DNA from: Cyanobacteria bacterium FACHB-471
Lineage (GTDB): Bacteria > Cyanobacteriota > Cyanobacteriia > Elainellales > Elainellaceae
DNA: 52,206 bases
Reading direction: 5' to 3'
NCBI GenBank assembly: GCA_014695345.1
Contig: JACJOC010000096.1
Coordinates: 1 to 52,206, forward strand
Shown: positions 16,017 through 24,041 of the stretch, one piece after another
Position numbering within the stretch: position 1 is the stretch's first letter
Layout of the letters: each line of letters opens with the position of its first letter
Position numbers and translations under genes: made by a program
Notes under the pieces: model-generated
The model's database searches: none
What the model was told of the DNA's origin: nothing
The model's input: the letters and a program-made list of their open reading frames with translations, nothing else

Positions 16017-16901
16017 ATGAATAGTATTCAAACTTTAACCACTAAAATTCGCCAATTCCTGATCTTTTCAATGGTTCTAGCATTAGGAGTGACGACTGTT
16101 TCTTGTGGTGTTCCTTATGCTGGAGATCCCTATTCCGGTACTTCACCCTCGCCTCAAAGTCAACCTGCTAGCTCGCCAACCCCTCAAAGTCAGTTGTCGG
16201 ATGGACAATATCCTGTTCAGCAGGTGACATATGACGATGCTTCAGGGGAATACAGTGCGATGCTTCTCAATACGGCTCCTGGTGAGTCTTCGGTTTTTCG
16301 GACGAGCAACTTGGCGATGGCGCGGTTGACCGACGAGGAGATCAACAGTGGGAAACAAAGTTATTTGGCGGTTGAGCAAGGACAGCCAGCTCTGCATCTC
16401 ACAGAAGACTTTAGAATTGAGTATGTTCACAATGTGGCTGAGACGGTCACCGATCCTCAAACGGGTCAGCAGGAGACGGTGATTGTTCAAAGGGACACAA
16501 GCTTCTGGACACCGTTTGCTGGAGCATTGGCAGGGCAAGCTTTGGGCAGTCTACTGTTTACGCCCCATTATTACGTGCCACCCGTTTATAGTCCTGGAGT
16601 AGCTCTGGTTGGCTATGGCGGATATGGCAGAACTTATAATCAGGCAGTGCAGCGCTATCAGACTCGCTATCAGGCTCCTCCGGCTGAAGTTCGCAACCGT
16701 CAAGTGTTGAGAACCAGTGGACGACTGCGCTCGCCCACAGCCGGTCAAACCAGAACTCGCCGAACAACCAGTGGCGATCGCGGGACGGGTTCAGGTTATG
16801 GTTCCTCGACCTTGCGTCGCAACCGTTCTGCTCCCAGACCTACTTACCGTCAACCTAGCGGTTTTGGCGGCAGGTCAAGTAGACCTCGCAGACGACGTTA
16901 A
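16017..16901 (+). CDS. Putative exported lipoprotein with basic, low-complexity tail
   Basis: This 294-residue protein has an N-terminal hydrophobic stretch (FLIFSMVLALGVTTVSC), ending in a cysteine that could be lipidated. The -3 residue is Thr, so the lipobox is imperfect. Next comes a Ser/Pro/Gln linker, a central region with a hydrophobic glycine-rich patch (TPFAGALAGQALGSLLF), Tyr-rich sequence, and a strongly basic Arg/Ser/Thr/Gly tail ending RSSRPRRRR. The tail could bind acidic polymers such as peptidoglycan-linked sugars or nucleic acid. I recognise no named family. It probably shares a transcript with the DUF1517 gene. Confidence 0.65.
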   Translation: MNSIQTLTTKIRQFLIFSMVLALGVTTVSCGVPYAGDPYSGTSPSPQSQPASSPTPQSQLSDGQYPVQQVTYDDASGEYSAMLLNTAPGESSVFRTSNLAMARLTDEEINSGKQSYLAVEQGQPALHLTEDFRIEYVHNVAETVTDPQTGQQETVIVQRDTSFWTPFAGALAGQALGSLLFTPHYYVPPVYSPGVALVGYGGYGRTYNQAVQRYQTRYQAPPAEVRNRQVLRTSGRLRSPTAGQTRTRRTTSGDRGTGSGYGSSTLRRNRSAPRPTYRQPSGFGGRSSRPRRRR

Positions 16902-17020
16902 AAACCTACGGTTCCAGAATCTCGACCAGAATTCGCAAAATATCTTCTAAAACTCCCAGGATGGTTTGGGCGATCGCTACCATTAGTGTAGTCGTTTCTT
17001 ATACTCTTCTAAAAGTTAGG

Positions 17021-17071
17021 GCTACAGATGGAAGGGCACCCCGCGACGCGGGGTGCCCTTCCATCTGTAGC
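17021..17071. repeat. 51-bp near-perfect palindrome (hairpin repeat family, copy A)
   Basis: Two 25-base arms (17021-17045, 17047-17071) are exact reverse complements with a single base between them. Each arm has GCTACAGATGGAAGGGCAC. Flanks resemble those of copies at 23912-23962 and 26365-26415. It sits between the lipoprotein gene and the convergent dinB gene and may also act as terminator. Confidence 0.85.
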
Positions 17072-17114
17072 TTGTTCTTGTGGGAATGGTATTACAACAA
17101 TTTTTTCTGGGGAA

Positions 17115-18212
17115 TTACGAGTGAAAGAATGGAGGTAACTCTAGAAGAAGCTGGTCATAGCATAGAGGCACAGACGGCTCGGTGAGGTTGGACACGGTTA
17201 AACCCAACAATCTGACTTTTCGAGAGCGGTCAAGATGCTCTAGCAGTAAAGCAGTTGCCAGGTTGCAGACTACACTAACTTCTCGCAACAATACATTCAC
17301 CGTTTGAGCACGAGTAACCTGCTGATAATCGGCGTATTTGATTTTTAGGGTTAACGTGTATCCATATCGCTGATGTTTGTTCATCCGTTCGACGACTTCC
17401 TCAGCCAATTTCTTCAACATTGCCGTCATTGTCTCAAGCTCTTCTAGATCTTCCGCAAAGGATTCCTCTGCCCCGATTGATTTACGAATTCGATTAGGGT
17501 TGACGGGTCGCTCATCCTCAGCCCTGGCGACTCGGTAGTAATAGCGTCCTGCCTTACCAAACCGCTGCACCAAATCAGTTTCTGACCATTGCTTCAAATC
17601 CAGACCGGTGTGAATACCCAAAGATTGCATCTTTCGCGCAGTTGCAGTCCCCACTCCATAGAATTTTTCGATGGGCAAAGTCTCGACAAAAGAAGCAGCC
17701 TGTTCAGGTGAAATCAGATACAGTCCATCCGGTTTATCCAACCCTGAAGCAATCTTTGCAAGAAATTTGTTGATAGATACACCCGCTGAGGCGGTCAGGT
17801 GAGTCTCCTGCCAAATCGCTTGTTTAATCTCACGGGCGATTGCCATTGCAGAAGGAATATCCAACTTGTTTTGAGTCACATCCAGGTATGCCTCATCCAG
17901 TGATAATGGCTCCACCAGGTCAGTGTAACGATAAAAAATTTCTCGAATCTGCTGTGAGACAGCTCGATAAACCTCAAATCGAGGTGTGACAAACAGCAAA
18001 TGAGGACACCGCTGTTTAGCAATGCGAGAAGGCAGTGCCGAGTGAACACCATACTTGCGGGCTTCATAGCTAGCCGCAGCCACTGCTCCCCGTTGCTCTG
18101 GCTTGCCACCTACTGCGATCGGTTTATTGCGATAAGGAGGATGGTCACGCTGCTCGACGGAAGCAAAGAAGGCATCCATATCAATGTGGATGATTTTGCG
18201 AGGAGCAGACAT
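17115..18212 (-). CDS. dinB: DNA polymerase IV
   Basis: This 365-residue Y-family translesion polymerase extends past damaged bases, usually without proofreading. The N-terminal palm has IIHIDMDAFFASVEQ with the metal-binding Asp, and LSLDEAYLDVTQN contains the catalytic DE pair. The helix-hairpin-helix GVGTATARKMQSLGIHTG (about 180-200) and the C-terminal little finger (GYTLTLKIKYADYQQVTRA) complete the family layout. Length is normal. The terminal SWWPLR-type beta-clamp peptide is not obvious; the C-terminus is LLLELPPFFHS. A LexA-like sequence lies 33 bases upstream of its start, in keeping with SOS control. It is convergent with the preceding lipoprotein gene across a hairpin. Confidence 0.95.
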   Translation of the reverse strand: MSAPRKIIHIDMDAFFASVEQRDHPPYRNKPIAVGGKPEQRGAVAAASYEARKYGVHSALPSRIAKQRCPHLLFVTPRFEVYRAVSQQIREIFYRYTDLVEPLSLDEAYLDVTQNKLDIPSAMAIAREIKQAIWQETHLTASAGVSINKFLAKIASGLDKPDGLYLISPEQAASFVETLPIEKFYGVGTATARKMQSLGIHTGLDLKQWSETDLVQRFGKAGRYYYRVARAEDERPVNPNRIRKSIGAEESFAEDLEELETMTAMLKKLAEEVVERMNKHQRYGYTLTLKIKYADYQQVTRAQTVNVLLREVSVVCNLATALLLEHLDRSRKVRLLGLTVSNLTEPSVPLCYDQLLLELPPFFHS

Positions 18213-18244
18213 ACTCAGAGATTGTTCAGCGGCTCCAATATTTT

Positions 18245-18258
18245 AGTACAATTGTCCT
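18245..18258 (-). promoter_or_regulatory. LexA-like box upstream of dinB
   Basis: AGTACAATTGTCCT matches the cyanobacterial LexA consensus RGTACNNNDGTWCB with one mismatch. It lies 33 bases before the dinB ATG and immediately beyond the end of the DUF4126 gene. The location on a classic SOS gene makes it plausible, but the motif is short and not perfect. Confidence 0.45.
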
Positions 18259-18259
18259 C

Positions 18260-18868
18260 TTAGCTCTCACTAGGGTCAGTGATTTGGGGCGATCGCAGCG
18301 CAGCAAGAAACACCCAAAGTCGCTGAGTTCCAAAGATTAGAAGGATAAGCAACAAAGCTCCTGCAACCAGGGGCACAGTGACAGCCAGGACTGAAAGCGT
18401 AACGGCTAACACTAACTCAATTGTCGCCAAAATCGGATTGGTTAACCCGCCTGATGCAGCAGTTGAGGTAAGCCGAAACAGGTTCATCACTCCTTTTGTC
18501 AATCCGGCGGCTCCACCCCCCGCTATCAAAGCAAGGGTCCACTGGGCGACCGGGTTAATATCTGGAGTTAGGGAAGCTGCAACCACGGTCCCAGTGATTA
18601 CGGCTGCTGGGGTTGAGACAATATCAAGTAGATGATCAAGCCAGGGAACATAGTAACCCGTGATCTCTAGAACGCAGGCGATCGCAAACACAGCGAGTGC
18701 TTGGGGTGTTTCAAGCCGATCAAAGTCTGTTGGCAGATTTAGGTGAGCCACGACAGAAGCCCCACTCAGCACCAACAGCGGCACAAATACTCGAAAGCCC
18801 GCAGCCACACTCAGGCTAATCCCCAATAAAACTTCGATCAGCGTATCCAGGCTAAAGAAGTGACTCAT
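18260..18868 (-). CDS. DUF4126 family membrane protein
   Basis: This 202-residue hydrophobic protein has about four to five membrane helices. The family hallmark is the N-terminal LLGISLSVAAGFRVFVPLLV block, with LIAGGGAAGLTKGVMNLFR in the middle. DUF4126 proteins are widespread in cyanobacteria and plants; no transport substrate or activity is known to me. The gene ends 48 bases before the dinB start on the same strand. It could share a transcript, but the LexA-like box in the gap argues for a separate dinB promoter. Confidence 0.85.
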   Translation of the reverse strand: MSHFFSLDTLIEVLLGISLSVAAGFRVFVPLLVLSGASVVAHLNLPTDFDRLETPQALAVFAIACVLEITGYYVPWLDHLLDIVSTPAAVITGTVVAASLTPDINPVAQWTLALIAGGGAAGLTKGVMNLFRLTSTAASGGLTNPILATIELVLAVTLSVLAVTVPLVAGALLLILLIFGTQRLWVFLAALRSPQITDPSES

Positions 18869-18940
18869 GACTCTAACAGATATCTCTTCACCGACTTATT
18901 GTCCTAGTCTATCTAATGCCAATTCTTAGAATTAGGGCGA

Positions 18941-18983
18941 TAGGTGGAAAGACCTTCTCGGTCGGGGAAGATCTTTTCACCTA
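18941..18983. repeat. Hairpin repeat related to copy A (copy B)
   Basis: Arms 18941-18957 and 18967-18983 pair over 17 bases with two G-T pairs. The left flank reads TAATGCCAATTCTTAGAATTAGGG, which matches the reverse complement of the right flank of copy D (23963 on), so it belongs to the same element family although the core sequence differs. Confidence 0.6.
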
Positions 18984-19129
18984 CCGCGCGTTTCTATTGA
19001 AAAGGTGTGCAAACACAGGTATTTTTCAGCCTATCAGCCGACTTTTGTCTGTCCATATGAAGAGTTTGATTAAGACCCAGATTAGCTAATGTGCAGATAT
19101 AGATACCGAGGCTTTGCAGGATGACCAGT

Positions 19130-19756
19130 ATGGAAAATGCTAGAGAACCAGAACAAAATGCAGACTTCGAGGCAATTCGAGAAGAAGTTGAGCAAGAATT
19201 TGAAGCCGAGTTTCCTTTGAAGGATTCAATTAGCTCAGAGCCAGGAGCACTTCCCGATATTGAAAACGAAATTGGTTTAAAGCAGGTTGACCTTAATCAG
19301 GCTGTAATTGACACCGTTGCAACAGACGACACGGATGACAACCTGGATGATGATGATGATGGTGTTGTGGATGCTGATGACAATGAAGAAGCAATTAGCA
19401 ACCTTCCACAAGAATCTACTGAATCCTACGGTACTGGGCTTCAAGGACAACCGAGCGATCGCGCCGGTCGATACTCACGTCGTGGCAGCCACACATTAAA
19501 CGAACCCGACTACGTCCTAACGGGTGGAGATGTAGATGCCAACTATGAAGATGCAGAGGCAGTAGGTGAAGAGGGAGTCGGTGGAACTGTAGACACTCCT
19601 GATCAAGATGTGGTTGAAGAATTGGCCGCAGCGGTAGGGATTCAAACCGACGATCGCAGCTTTTTGAGAACAAATGACATGTTAGAAGAGCGCGACGATC
19701 GCCGCTGGGAGCTAGACCCAACATCCTCAGAAGACTATCAAGACCGTCGAGGTTAA
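19130..19756 (+). CDS. DUF6335 family acidic protein
   Basis: This very acidic soluble protein has 208 residues from this start. An alternative ATG at 19121 is 3 codons earlier, but AGGA at 19118-19121 is well spaced only for 19130. Residues 50-90 are an Asp run region (DDNLDDDDDGVVDADD). The C-terminal block RYSRRGSHTLNEPDYVLTGG, then DANYEDAEAVGEE, TPDQDVVEEL and the end DMLEERDDRRWELDP fit the cyanobacterial DUF6335 family. Function is unknown. It is a single gene, followed by a large hairpin. Confidence 0.8.
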   Translation: MENAREPEQNADFEAIREEVEQEFEAEFPLKDSISSEPGALPDIENEIGLKQVDLNQAVIDTVATDDTDDNLDDDDDGVVDADDNEEAISNLPQESTESYGTGLQGQPSDRAGRYSRRGSHTLNEPDYVLTGGDVDANYEDAEAVGEEGVGGTVDTPDQDVVEELAAAVGIQTDDRSFLRTNDMLEERDDRRWELDPTSSEDYQDRRG

Positions 19757-19784
19757 GGATATAGCTGCGTCTGTTTCTTAAGAC

Positions 19785-19840
19785 AGCACTTTAGTGTAAG
19801 AAAGCTCCCGTACGTGGGAGTTTTCTTACACTAAAGTGCT
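19785..19840. terminator. 25-bp stem hairpin after the DUF6335 gene
   Basis: Arms 19785-19809 and 19816-19840 are complementary except for one G-T position, around the loop GTACGT. It lies 29 bases after the TAA. The stem is longer than a normal Rho-independent terminator and lacks a T-run, so it may be an inserted palindromic repeat serving as a transcript end. Confidence 0.6.
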
Positions 19841-19992
19841 TTAACCAAGGCGCGTAGTACTATAACCCTCTTTTTATGATCGCCTCGTTTCCATACTTTG
19901 CTCTAGAAGTGAGCGATCGGAGGTAAAGCCTCAACATTGGCTTCCTGCTAGGAACTACAGCAATTTCCACTTGTATACTACAAATTCCTGTA

Positions 19993-20015
19993 GGGGCGGT
20001 TACGCGAACCGCCCC
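19993..20015. repeat. GGGGCGGTT hairpin repeat
   Basis: GGGGCGGTT (19993-20001) and AACCGCCCC (20007-20015) form a 9-bp stem with loop ACGCG, preceded by GTA. It is the TAGGGGCGG...CCGCCCCT type of short palindrome common in cyanobacterial intergenic DNA. Confidence 0.65.
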
Positions 20016-20120
20016 TGCGCTATGGTTTATCCACTTTAAGATAGCTGTAGGAACCAGGAAACAAGCCAGGAACGAGAGAACAAAGGAAATCGGGCATTGC
20101 TATCTGATGTATAAATTTCA

Positions 20121-20194
20121 TAGGGGCATGGCAATGCCATGCCCCTACACAGGGAATTGAGATCCGTGAATCATACCCGCATTCAGCAACGCCG
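20121..20194. repeat. GGGGCATGGC palindromic element (first copy)
   Basis: TAGGGGCATGGC and GCCATGCCCCTA pair around AAT (20121-20147). The 45 bases that follow, ending in TTCAGCAACGCCG, reappear in inverse orientation at 22271-22315 beside another GGGGCATGGC hairpin. A hairpin plus a conserved flank, repeated in both orientations, is what a small mobile non-autonomous element looks like. Confidence 0.75.
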
Positions 20195-20213
20195 AAAATT
20201 GAAGTCAGAATAC

Positions 20214-20254
20214 AAATAGAAGGGCACCCTATTTAGCAGGGTGCCCTTCTATTT
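20214..20254. repeat. GAAGGGCACC hairpin (copy C)
   Basis: AAATAGAAGGGCACCCT (20214-20230) pairs perfectly over 17 bases with 20238-20254, loop ATTTAGC. It shares the AAGGGCACC core with copies A, D and E. It is 37 bases before the end of the hemerythrin gene and may terminate it. Confidence 0.65.
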
Positions 20255-20290
20255 ATAGCCCGTTTTATTGCAATGGCAGAACTACAAAAG

Positions 20291-21331
20291 CTACACTGTC
20301 ATTTCCTGCTGAATCCTGCTTTTAGCAGCTTTGAACTCCGTCGCCATTTGTTCCTTTTGCTCAGTACTACAGTTCTTATCAATCGCTGCAAACAAAGTAC
20401 TTTCTTCCTGACGAATGTGATCACCCACAACATCCATCAAGTCCTTAATCCGAGAGCGAAATTCATCCGCATTTGAGTTGGGATCAAGCGATCGGATCTG
20501 ATCCAACATCCGCTTCATTTCAGCTTGCTCGTCATAAAGCTCTTGCGTATCACCATCCCCATAGAAGGGGCGTACTTTTGGATAAACCAACTCTTCCTCA
20601 GCTTGAGCATGGGTGAGCAAATCTTTGTAGAGCTGCCCAAAATACTCTTGCAGCTTTTGCGGATCTTTAGTCGCACCAATTTCGGTGAAAATTGTATTCA
20701 CCTTATTGTGATCTAGCCGGATCAAGGTCTGGATGTTCATATCCTGCTTGTCCGTGTTTTGGGTGACAACGCTGCCAGCCACACCCGAAAGGGCAGCGAT
20801 CGCATCCTGCACCCGTGCCCATAGCCCCTGATCAGCATCCTGCCCAGTCATTTCCCGGACACCGACCTGCTCTAACATTCCTTTAAGCTGTTCCTGATGG
20901 GCGCGTCCCTCAAAGTTGACGGTGTTCAGGGGAGCGATCGCCACTTCGATATCTGCCCCTACTTTTTGGGCTGCTTTGTGAATAGTTATCCCACTCATAG
21001 CTTGACCATGCTTCATCAACTCATGGTGTATGAGTTTTTGGTAGAACGTAAACTCATCACCCGACATCATCTGCTCAAACTGCTGAGTAAATGTCTTAGT
21101 TGCAGCACTGGGTTCAACTTGAATGCCATATTGAACAATTACAGTTTCAATAATGCCCAGATTTTTCTGGTCATCCTGGAGCATATTTTGGAGACGCTCA
21201 CGCACATCGTTGTAAGGGCAAGCCTTAATCAGTTTTTGATCGTTAGAGATAATTAAATTCTGAAAGGACTGTAAGTCTGCCAGCCTTTCACCAATCATAC
21301 GTCGCTTTTCGTCGTTCAACGATACAGCCAT
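20291..21331 (-). CDS. Hemerythrin-like domain protein
   Basis: Start chosen at the ATG at 21331 (MAVSLNDEKRR), preceded by GCAGGAGTT at good spacing. The earlier ATG (21349) has the ribosome site inside it. The 346-residue protein has an N-terminal helical, DUF892/ferritin-like half (about 1-150) and a C-terminal HHE half (about 205-345). The latter has IRLDHNKVN, then LLTHAQAEEELVYPK and VGDHIRQEESTLF, supplying the His and Glu ligands of a di-iron site. Such proteins bind O2, NO or store iron. No partner gene is adjacent. Confidence 0.85.
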   Translation of the reverse strand: MAVSLNDEKRRMIGERLADLQSFQNLIISNDQKLIKACPYNDVRERLQNMLQDDQKNLGIIETVIVQYGIQVEPSAATKTFTQQFEQMMSGDEFTFYQKLIHHELMKHGQAMSGITIHKAAQKVGADIEVAIAPLNTVNFEGRAHQEQLKGMLEQVGVREMTGQDADQGLWARVQDAIAALSGVAGSVVTQNTDKQDMNIQTLIRLDHNKVNTIFTEIGATKDPQKLQEYFGQLYKDLLTHAQAEEELVYPKVRPFYGDGDTQELYDEQAEMKRMLDQIRSLDPNSNADEFRSRIKDLMDVVGDHIRQEESTLFAAIDKNCSTEQKEQMATEFKAAKSRIQQEMTV

Positions 21332-21627
21332 GCTAAATAACTCCTGCAAAAATAACTTGAAATACCATCGCTGGAATACGGCATCAAGCTTTGAATTGCT
21401 TAATGCCGCAGTACCCAGTACCTTAGATTCTGCAAATGCATAGATTTATATCCACCTAGCCAAAGTTAGATGTAGGTGTTCTAAACAGGTGACTTGTAGG
21501 TACAACATAACCCACCTCACTCTCCCGCTAAAGGGGGATAGCTCCGATCAACCGGTTTGCTAGCGTCTAGATAAGCCTGTACTCCACAGGATGAAGTAGT
21601 AAAGTTAACGAATTAGAGGTACGAGTC

Positions 21628-21819
21628 ATGACTCAAGATAAGAATAGAGAAGGTATCGATCTTGGAGGTGCCCCCTCGCCTCAAGAACAAGCTCCTGCGG
21701 CATATCAGGATGAGCAAGAAAGAGAGGAATACAGAAAAATAGGAGCTGAACAGGTAAAAGCTGAACAAAAGAAAAATGAGGTTGAAGGGTCTCCTAACCA
21801 GGGAACAGACTCTCGCTAG
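21628..21819 (+). CDS. Small hydrophilic protein, unknown function
   Basis: This 63-residue charged protein lacks hydrophobic segments and is rich in Glu, Gln and Lys (EQEREEYRKIGAEQVKAEQKK), so probably one helix or disordered. AGAGG about 9 bases before the ATG supports translation. It ends 31 bases before the membrane protein gene that follows on the same strand. No family recognised. Its composition resembles small stress-related hydrophilic proteins, but that is only a resemblance. Confidence 0.5.
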   Translation: MTQDKNREGIDLGGAPSPQEQAPAAYQDEQEREEYRKIGAEQVKAEQKKNEVEGSPNQGTDSR

Positions 21820-21850
21820 TTTTTGTGAAGTCGCTGACCTGATAAACGCA

Positions 21851-22237
21851 ATGACCCGATATAAGACTGTTTTTCGGATTTTTCTGGCGATCGCAATGGT
21901 TGTGATTGGCATAAAGCATTTCACTGACCCGGCTCCCTTCGTCAGCATTGTGCCATCCTCTCTTCCTCATCCGCTGGCACTGGTTTACGGCAGTGGCTTC
22001 TTTGAAATATTGGGCGGAGCTGGATTACTCATTCCTCAATTTAGTCGTGCAGCAGCCTGGATTCTCGTCATTTTATTTATTGCCGTTTTTCCAGCCAACC
22101 TGTATCAGGCCATGCATAACATTCCAGTACCCGCTCTACCCAATGATCCGCCCTTAATTTGGCTGCGACTTCCCTTCCAAATACTTTTAGTCGTTTGGGC
22201 AGGGTGGCTTACTCGTCAGGATAGTCCCGGGTTCTAG
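21851..22237 (+). CDS. DoxX-like small membrane protein
   Basis: The frame is open from 21776, but the natural start is the ATG at 21851 (MTRYKTVFRIFLAIAMVVIG), giving 128 residues. Four membrane helices are visible. The FFEILGGAGLLIPQF segment (helix 2) and AAWILVILFIAVFPANLYQA (helix 3) fit the DoxX/DoxD-like family. GIKHFTDPAPF is the usual loop after helix 1. Function is not established for these small forms. A repeat element follows directly (22271-22345). Confidence 0.78.
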   Translation: MTRYKTVFRIFLAIAMVVIGIKHFTDPAPFVSIVPSSLPHPLALVYGSGFFEILGGAGLLIPQFSRAAAWILVILFIAVFPANLYQAMHNIPVPALPNDPPLIWLRLPFQILLVVWAGWLTRQDSPGF

Positions 22238-22270
22238 TATCACCGTAGCAATTTCACGTTCAAAAACATA

Positions 22271-22345
22271 CGCCGTTGCTGAATGCGGGTATGACTCACG
22301 GATTTCAATCCCCTCTGTAGGGGCATGGCAATGCCATGCCCCTAC
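22271..22345. repeat. GGGGCATGGC palindromic element (second copy, inverted)
   Basis: The hairpin GTAGGGGCATGGC...GCCATGCCCCTAC (22317-22345) is preceded by CGCCGTTGCTGAATGCGGGT and following bases that match, in reverse complement, the flank of the 20121 copy. The other flank (GAATTCATAC) also resembles it. The two copies are 2 kb apart in opposite orientation. Confidence 0.78.
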
Positions 22346-22410
22346 GGAATTCATACTATGTGCTACTGAGGTGTCGAAGAGCGGCAAGCGATCGCAGTGA
22401 GCAACACTGA

Positions 22411-23241
22411 ATGAAGCAATTTAACCACTCTCCCCATCATTGGACTCGACGACGGCTACTCCGGTTGGGAGTAACAGGTGCTATACCCATCGCTGTTGCT
22501 CAAATATCAAGTTGCACAACACACAACCTGCCAAGCATGGGATCTTCAAAGCAAACCAATTTAACCACAGGGCGATTGCGTGCCCGCCCTACACAACCTA
22601 CAGAGACTGGTTCTGTGGGGCTTCATCCTCTAGGGCTAAGTGATAGCCGAGATGGTGTTGTTTATGTACCTGCTGGTTATCGTGGCGATCGCCCCGTTCC
22701 CCTAATCTTGATGCTACATGGGGCGGGAGGAGATGCCGAGGGAGCTATGAATATGCTCCAAGACTTGGCAGATTCATTCGAGACAATCTTGCTGGCTGTA
22801 GACTCACGTCGTCAGACGTGGGATGTCATCATGAGCCAATATGGGCCTGATGTTGCCTTCATCGACCAAGCACTAACGCAGACGTTTAGTCGTTATGCCA
22901 TAGATCCAAACCGCATTGCGATCGCAGGTTTCTCTGATGGGGCTTCCTATGCCCTCTCTATTGGACTCACCAATGGAGATTTGTTTAAGCACATCATTGC
23001 TTTTTCACCTGGATTCATGGCACCAGCAGATCAGGTTGGTTCACCCCGGCTGTTTGTTTCTCATGGTCAGCGGGACATGGTTTTGCCCATCGATCGGTGT
23101 AGCCGTCGAATTGTACCTCGGCTGCAACAAGCAGGTTATGACGTGCTGTATCAGGAGTTTGACGGCCCTCACACTGTTCCAGGTGAGATCAGACGTGCTG
23201 CTTTGGAATGGTTTATGAATGAGACTGCCGCTACTCCCTAA
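22411..23241 (+). CDS. Exported alpha/beta hydrolase (PHB depolymerase/esterase-like)
   Basis: This 276-residue protein has an N-terminal twin-arginine-like signal (RRRLLRLGVTGAIPIAVA) and a possible lipidation Cys (ISSC, residue about 35). The hydrolase domain shows the oxyanion block LILMLHGAGGDAEGA, the nucleophile elbow GFSDGAS (Ser), the acid region VSHGQRDMVLPID (Asp) and a His in FDGPHTVPGE. This is the catalytic triad of the phospholipase/carboxylesterase and LpqC/PHB-depolymerase-like group. Substrate is unknown; export suggests an extracytoplasmic ester. A phasin gene exists in the window but 19 kb away. Confidence 0.82.
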   Translation: MKQFNHSPHHWTRRRLLRLGVTGAIPIAVAQISSCTTHNLPSMGSSKQTNLTTGRLRARPTQPTETGSVGLHPLGLSDSRDGVVYVPAGYRGDRPVPLILMLHGAGGDAEGAMNMLQDLADSFETILLAVDSRRQTWDVIMSQYGPDVAFIDQALTQTFSRYAIDPNRIAIAGFSDGASYALSIGLTNGDLFKHIIAFSPGFMAPADQVGSPRLFVSHGQRDMVLPIDRCSRRIVPRLQQAGYDVLYQEFDGPHTVPGEIRRAALEWFMNETAATP

Positions 23242-23312
23242 GCCACTACAAGCTACGCTCAATCAGGTAACGAGTTCTAGGCAATGAGCTGCATCATTCG
23301 CTTAACTTGTAG

Positions 23313-23804
23313 TCAACGCAGCTCTTGAACCAACAAAACAATCCAGGTGCAAATAAAAAGTAGTGGCACCACGACCGCAGGCATCTGAGCCAAACGGCGA
23401 GTGGTTGTCGTACCTTGAATTGGGGGGAAATGTTCTGTAGTGTTGTCTGAGGGATAGGTTTGAAATGACTTCCGCAAGCTAGCCATGTAAACCAGAGAAG
23501 TCAAGATACCCACATAAATGAGCAGGCTGGTAATCAAAGAAATGCCAGGAATAATCCAGAGTAGAAGATCATGCAGATCAGCATAGCCATCATTCTCTGG
23601 CTTTGGAGGCGAACTGAGTAACGTCGCGAACCCACTAAAGAAAAAGGATTGTGAAATAATGAGCCAGTTCACCCGTTGATTCATTGAGTCATCTTCATCG
23701 CTGATCTGCTCATGAATCAGCTGATAAAAATCAGCCGTAGGTAAAGATTTAGGCGGGTTAATAACTTCAGGCGGCTTTTCTACACTCTCACAGTCAATTA
23801 CCAT
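23313..23804 (-). CDS. Hypothetical three-helix membrane protein
   Basis: 163 residues from the ATG at 23804 (a TTG at 23813 would add three). The N-terminal 45 residues are acidic and soluble. Then come three hydrophobic segments: WLIISQSFFFSGFATLL (about 47-65), a long one around LLLWIIPGISLITSLLIYVG (about 80-105) and VVVPLLFICTWIVLLV near the C-terminus. NQRVNWLIISQSFFF resembles small cyanobacterial membrane proteins of unknown role. The gene is alone on its strand; a hairpin repeat (copy D) lies upstream. Confidence 0.65.
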   Translation of the reverse strand: MVIDCESVEKPPEVINPPKSLPTADFYQLIHEQISDEDDSMNQRVNWLIISQSFFFSGFATLLSSPPKPENDGYADLHDLLLWIIPGISLITSLLIYVGILTSLVYMASLRKSFQTYPSDNTTEHFPPIQGTTTTRRLAQMPAVVVPLLFICTWIVLLVQELR

Positions 23805-23889
23805 TTTTAGCAAACCAAGATTTTGTAGAATACAATCGTCCTCCTGTAGAGTAGCCAGCGATTCTCTATTGCGGCTCTACCCCAGGAAT

Positions 23890-23987
23890 AATAACGTTTC
23901 CCTAAAAAGAAGCTACAGACGGAAGAGCACCCCGCTAAATAGAGTGCCCTTCCATCTGTAGCCCTAATTTTTGGAATTGGTATAACC
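23890..23987. repeat. Hairpin repeat element (copy D) with conserved arms
   Basis: The core GCTACAGACGGAAGAGCAC (23912-23930) pairs with 23944-23962 with few mismatches. The left arm contains TAACGTTTCCCTAAAAAGA and the right arm CCCTAATTTTTGGAATTGG followed by TATAAC. Both arms reappear, inverted, around copy E at 26331-26440, so the unit is longer than the hairpin and has about 98 bases. Its ends start with related TTATA sequences, as expected for a MITE. Confidence 0.7.
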
Positions 23988-24041
23988 TAAGATCGCTAGA
24001 GAAATGAATTTTAATTGAGCGACTTGTGAGAGGAGTATTGC

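Larger units (their letters stand above)
19757..20290. other. Repeat-rich non-coding stretch
   Basis: About 530 bases without a believable gene between the DUF6335 and hemerythrin genes, which converge here. It holds four separate palindromic structures (listed individually): a 25-bp stem, a GGGGCGGTT hairpin, a GGGGCATGGC element and a GAAGGGCACC hairpin (copy C). It looks like a landing place for small palindromic elements. Confidence 0.8.

Noticed and set aside
20897-21256. 119-codon frame antisense to the hemerythrin gene
   Set aside because: It is the shadow of a well-supported hemerythrin CDS on the other strand.
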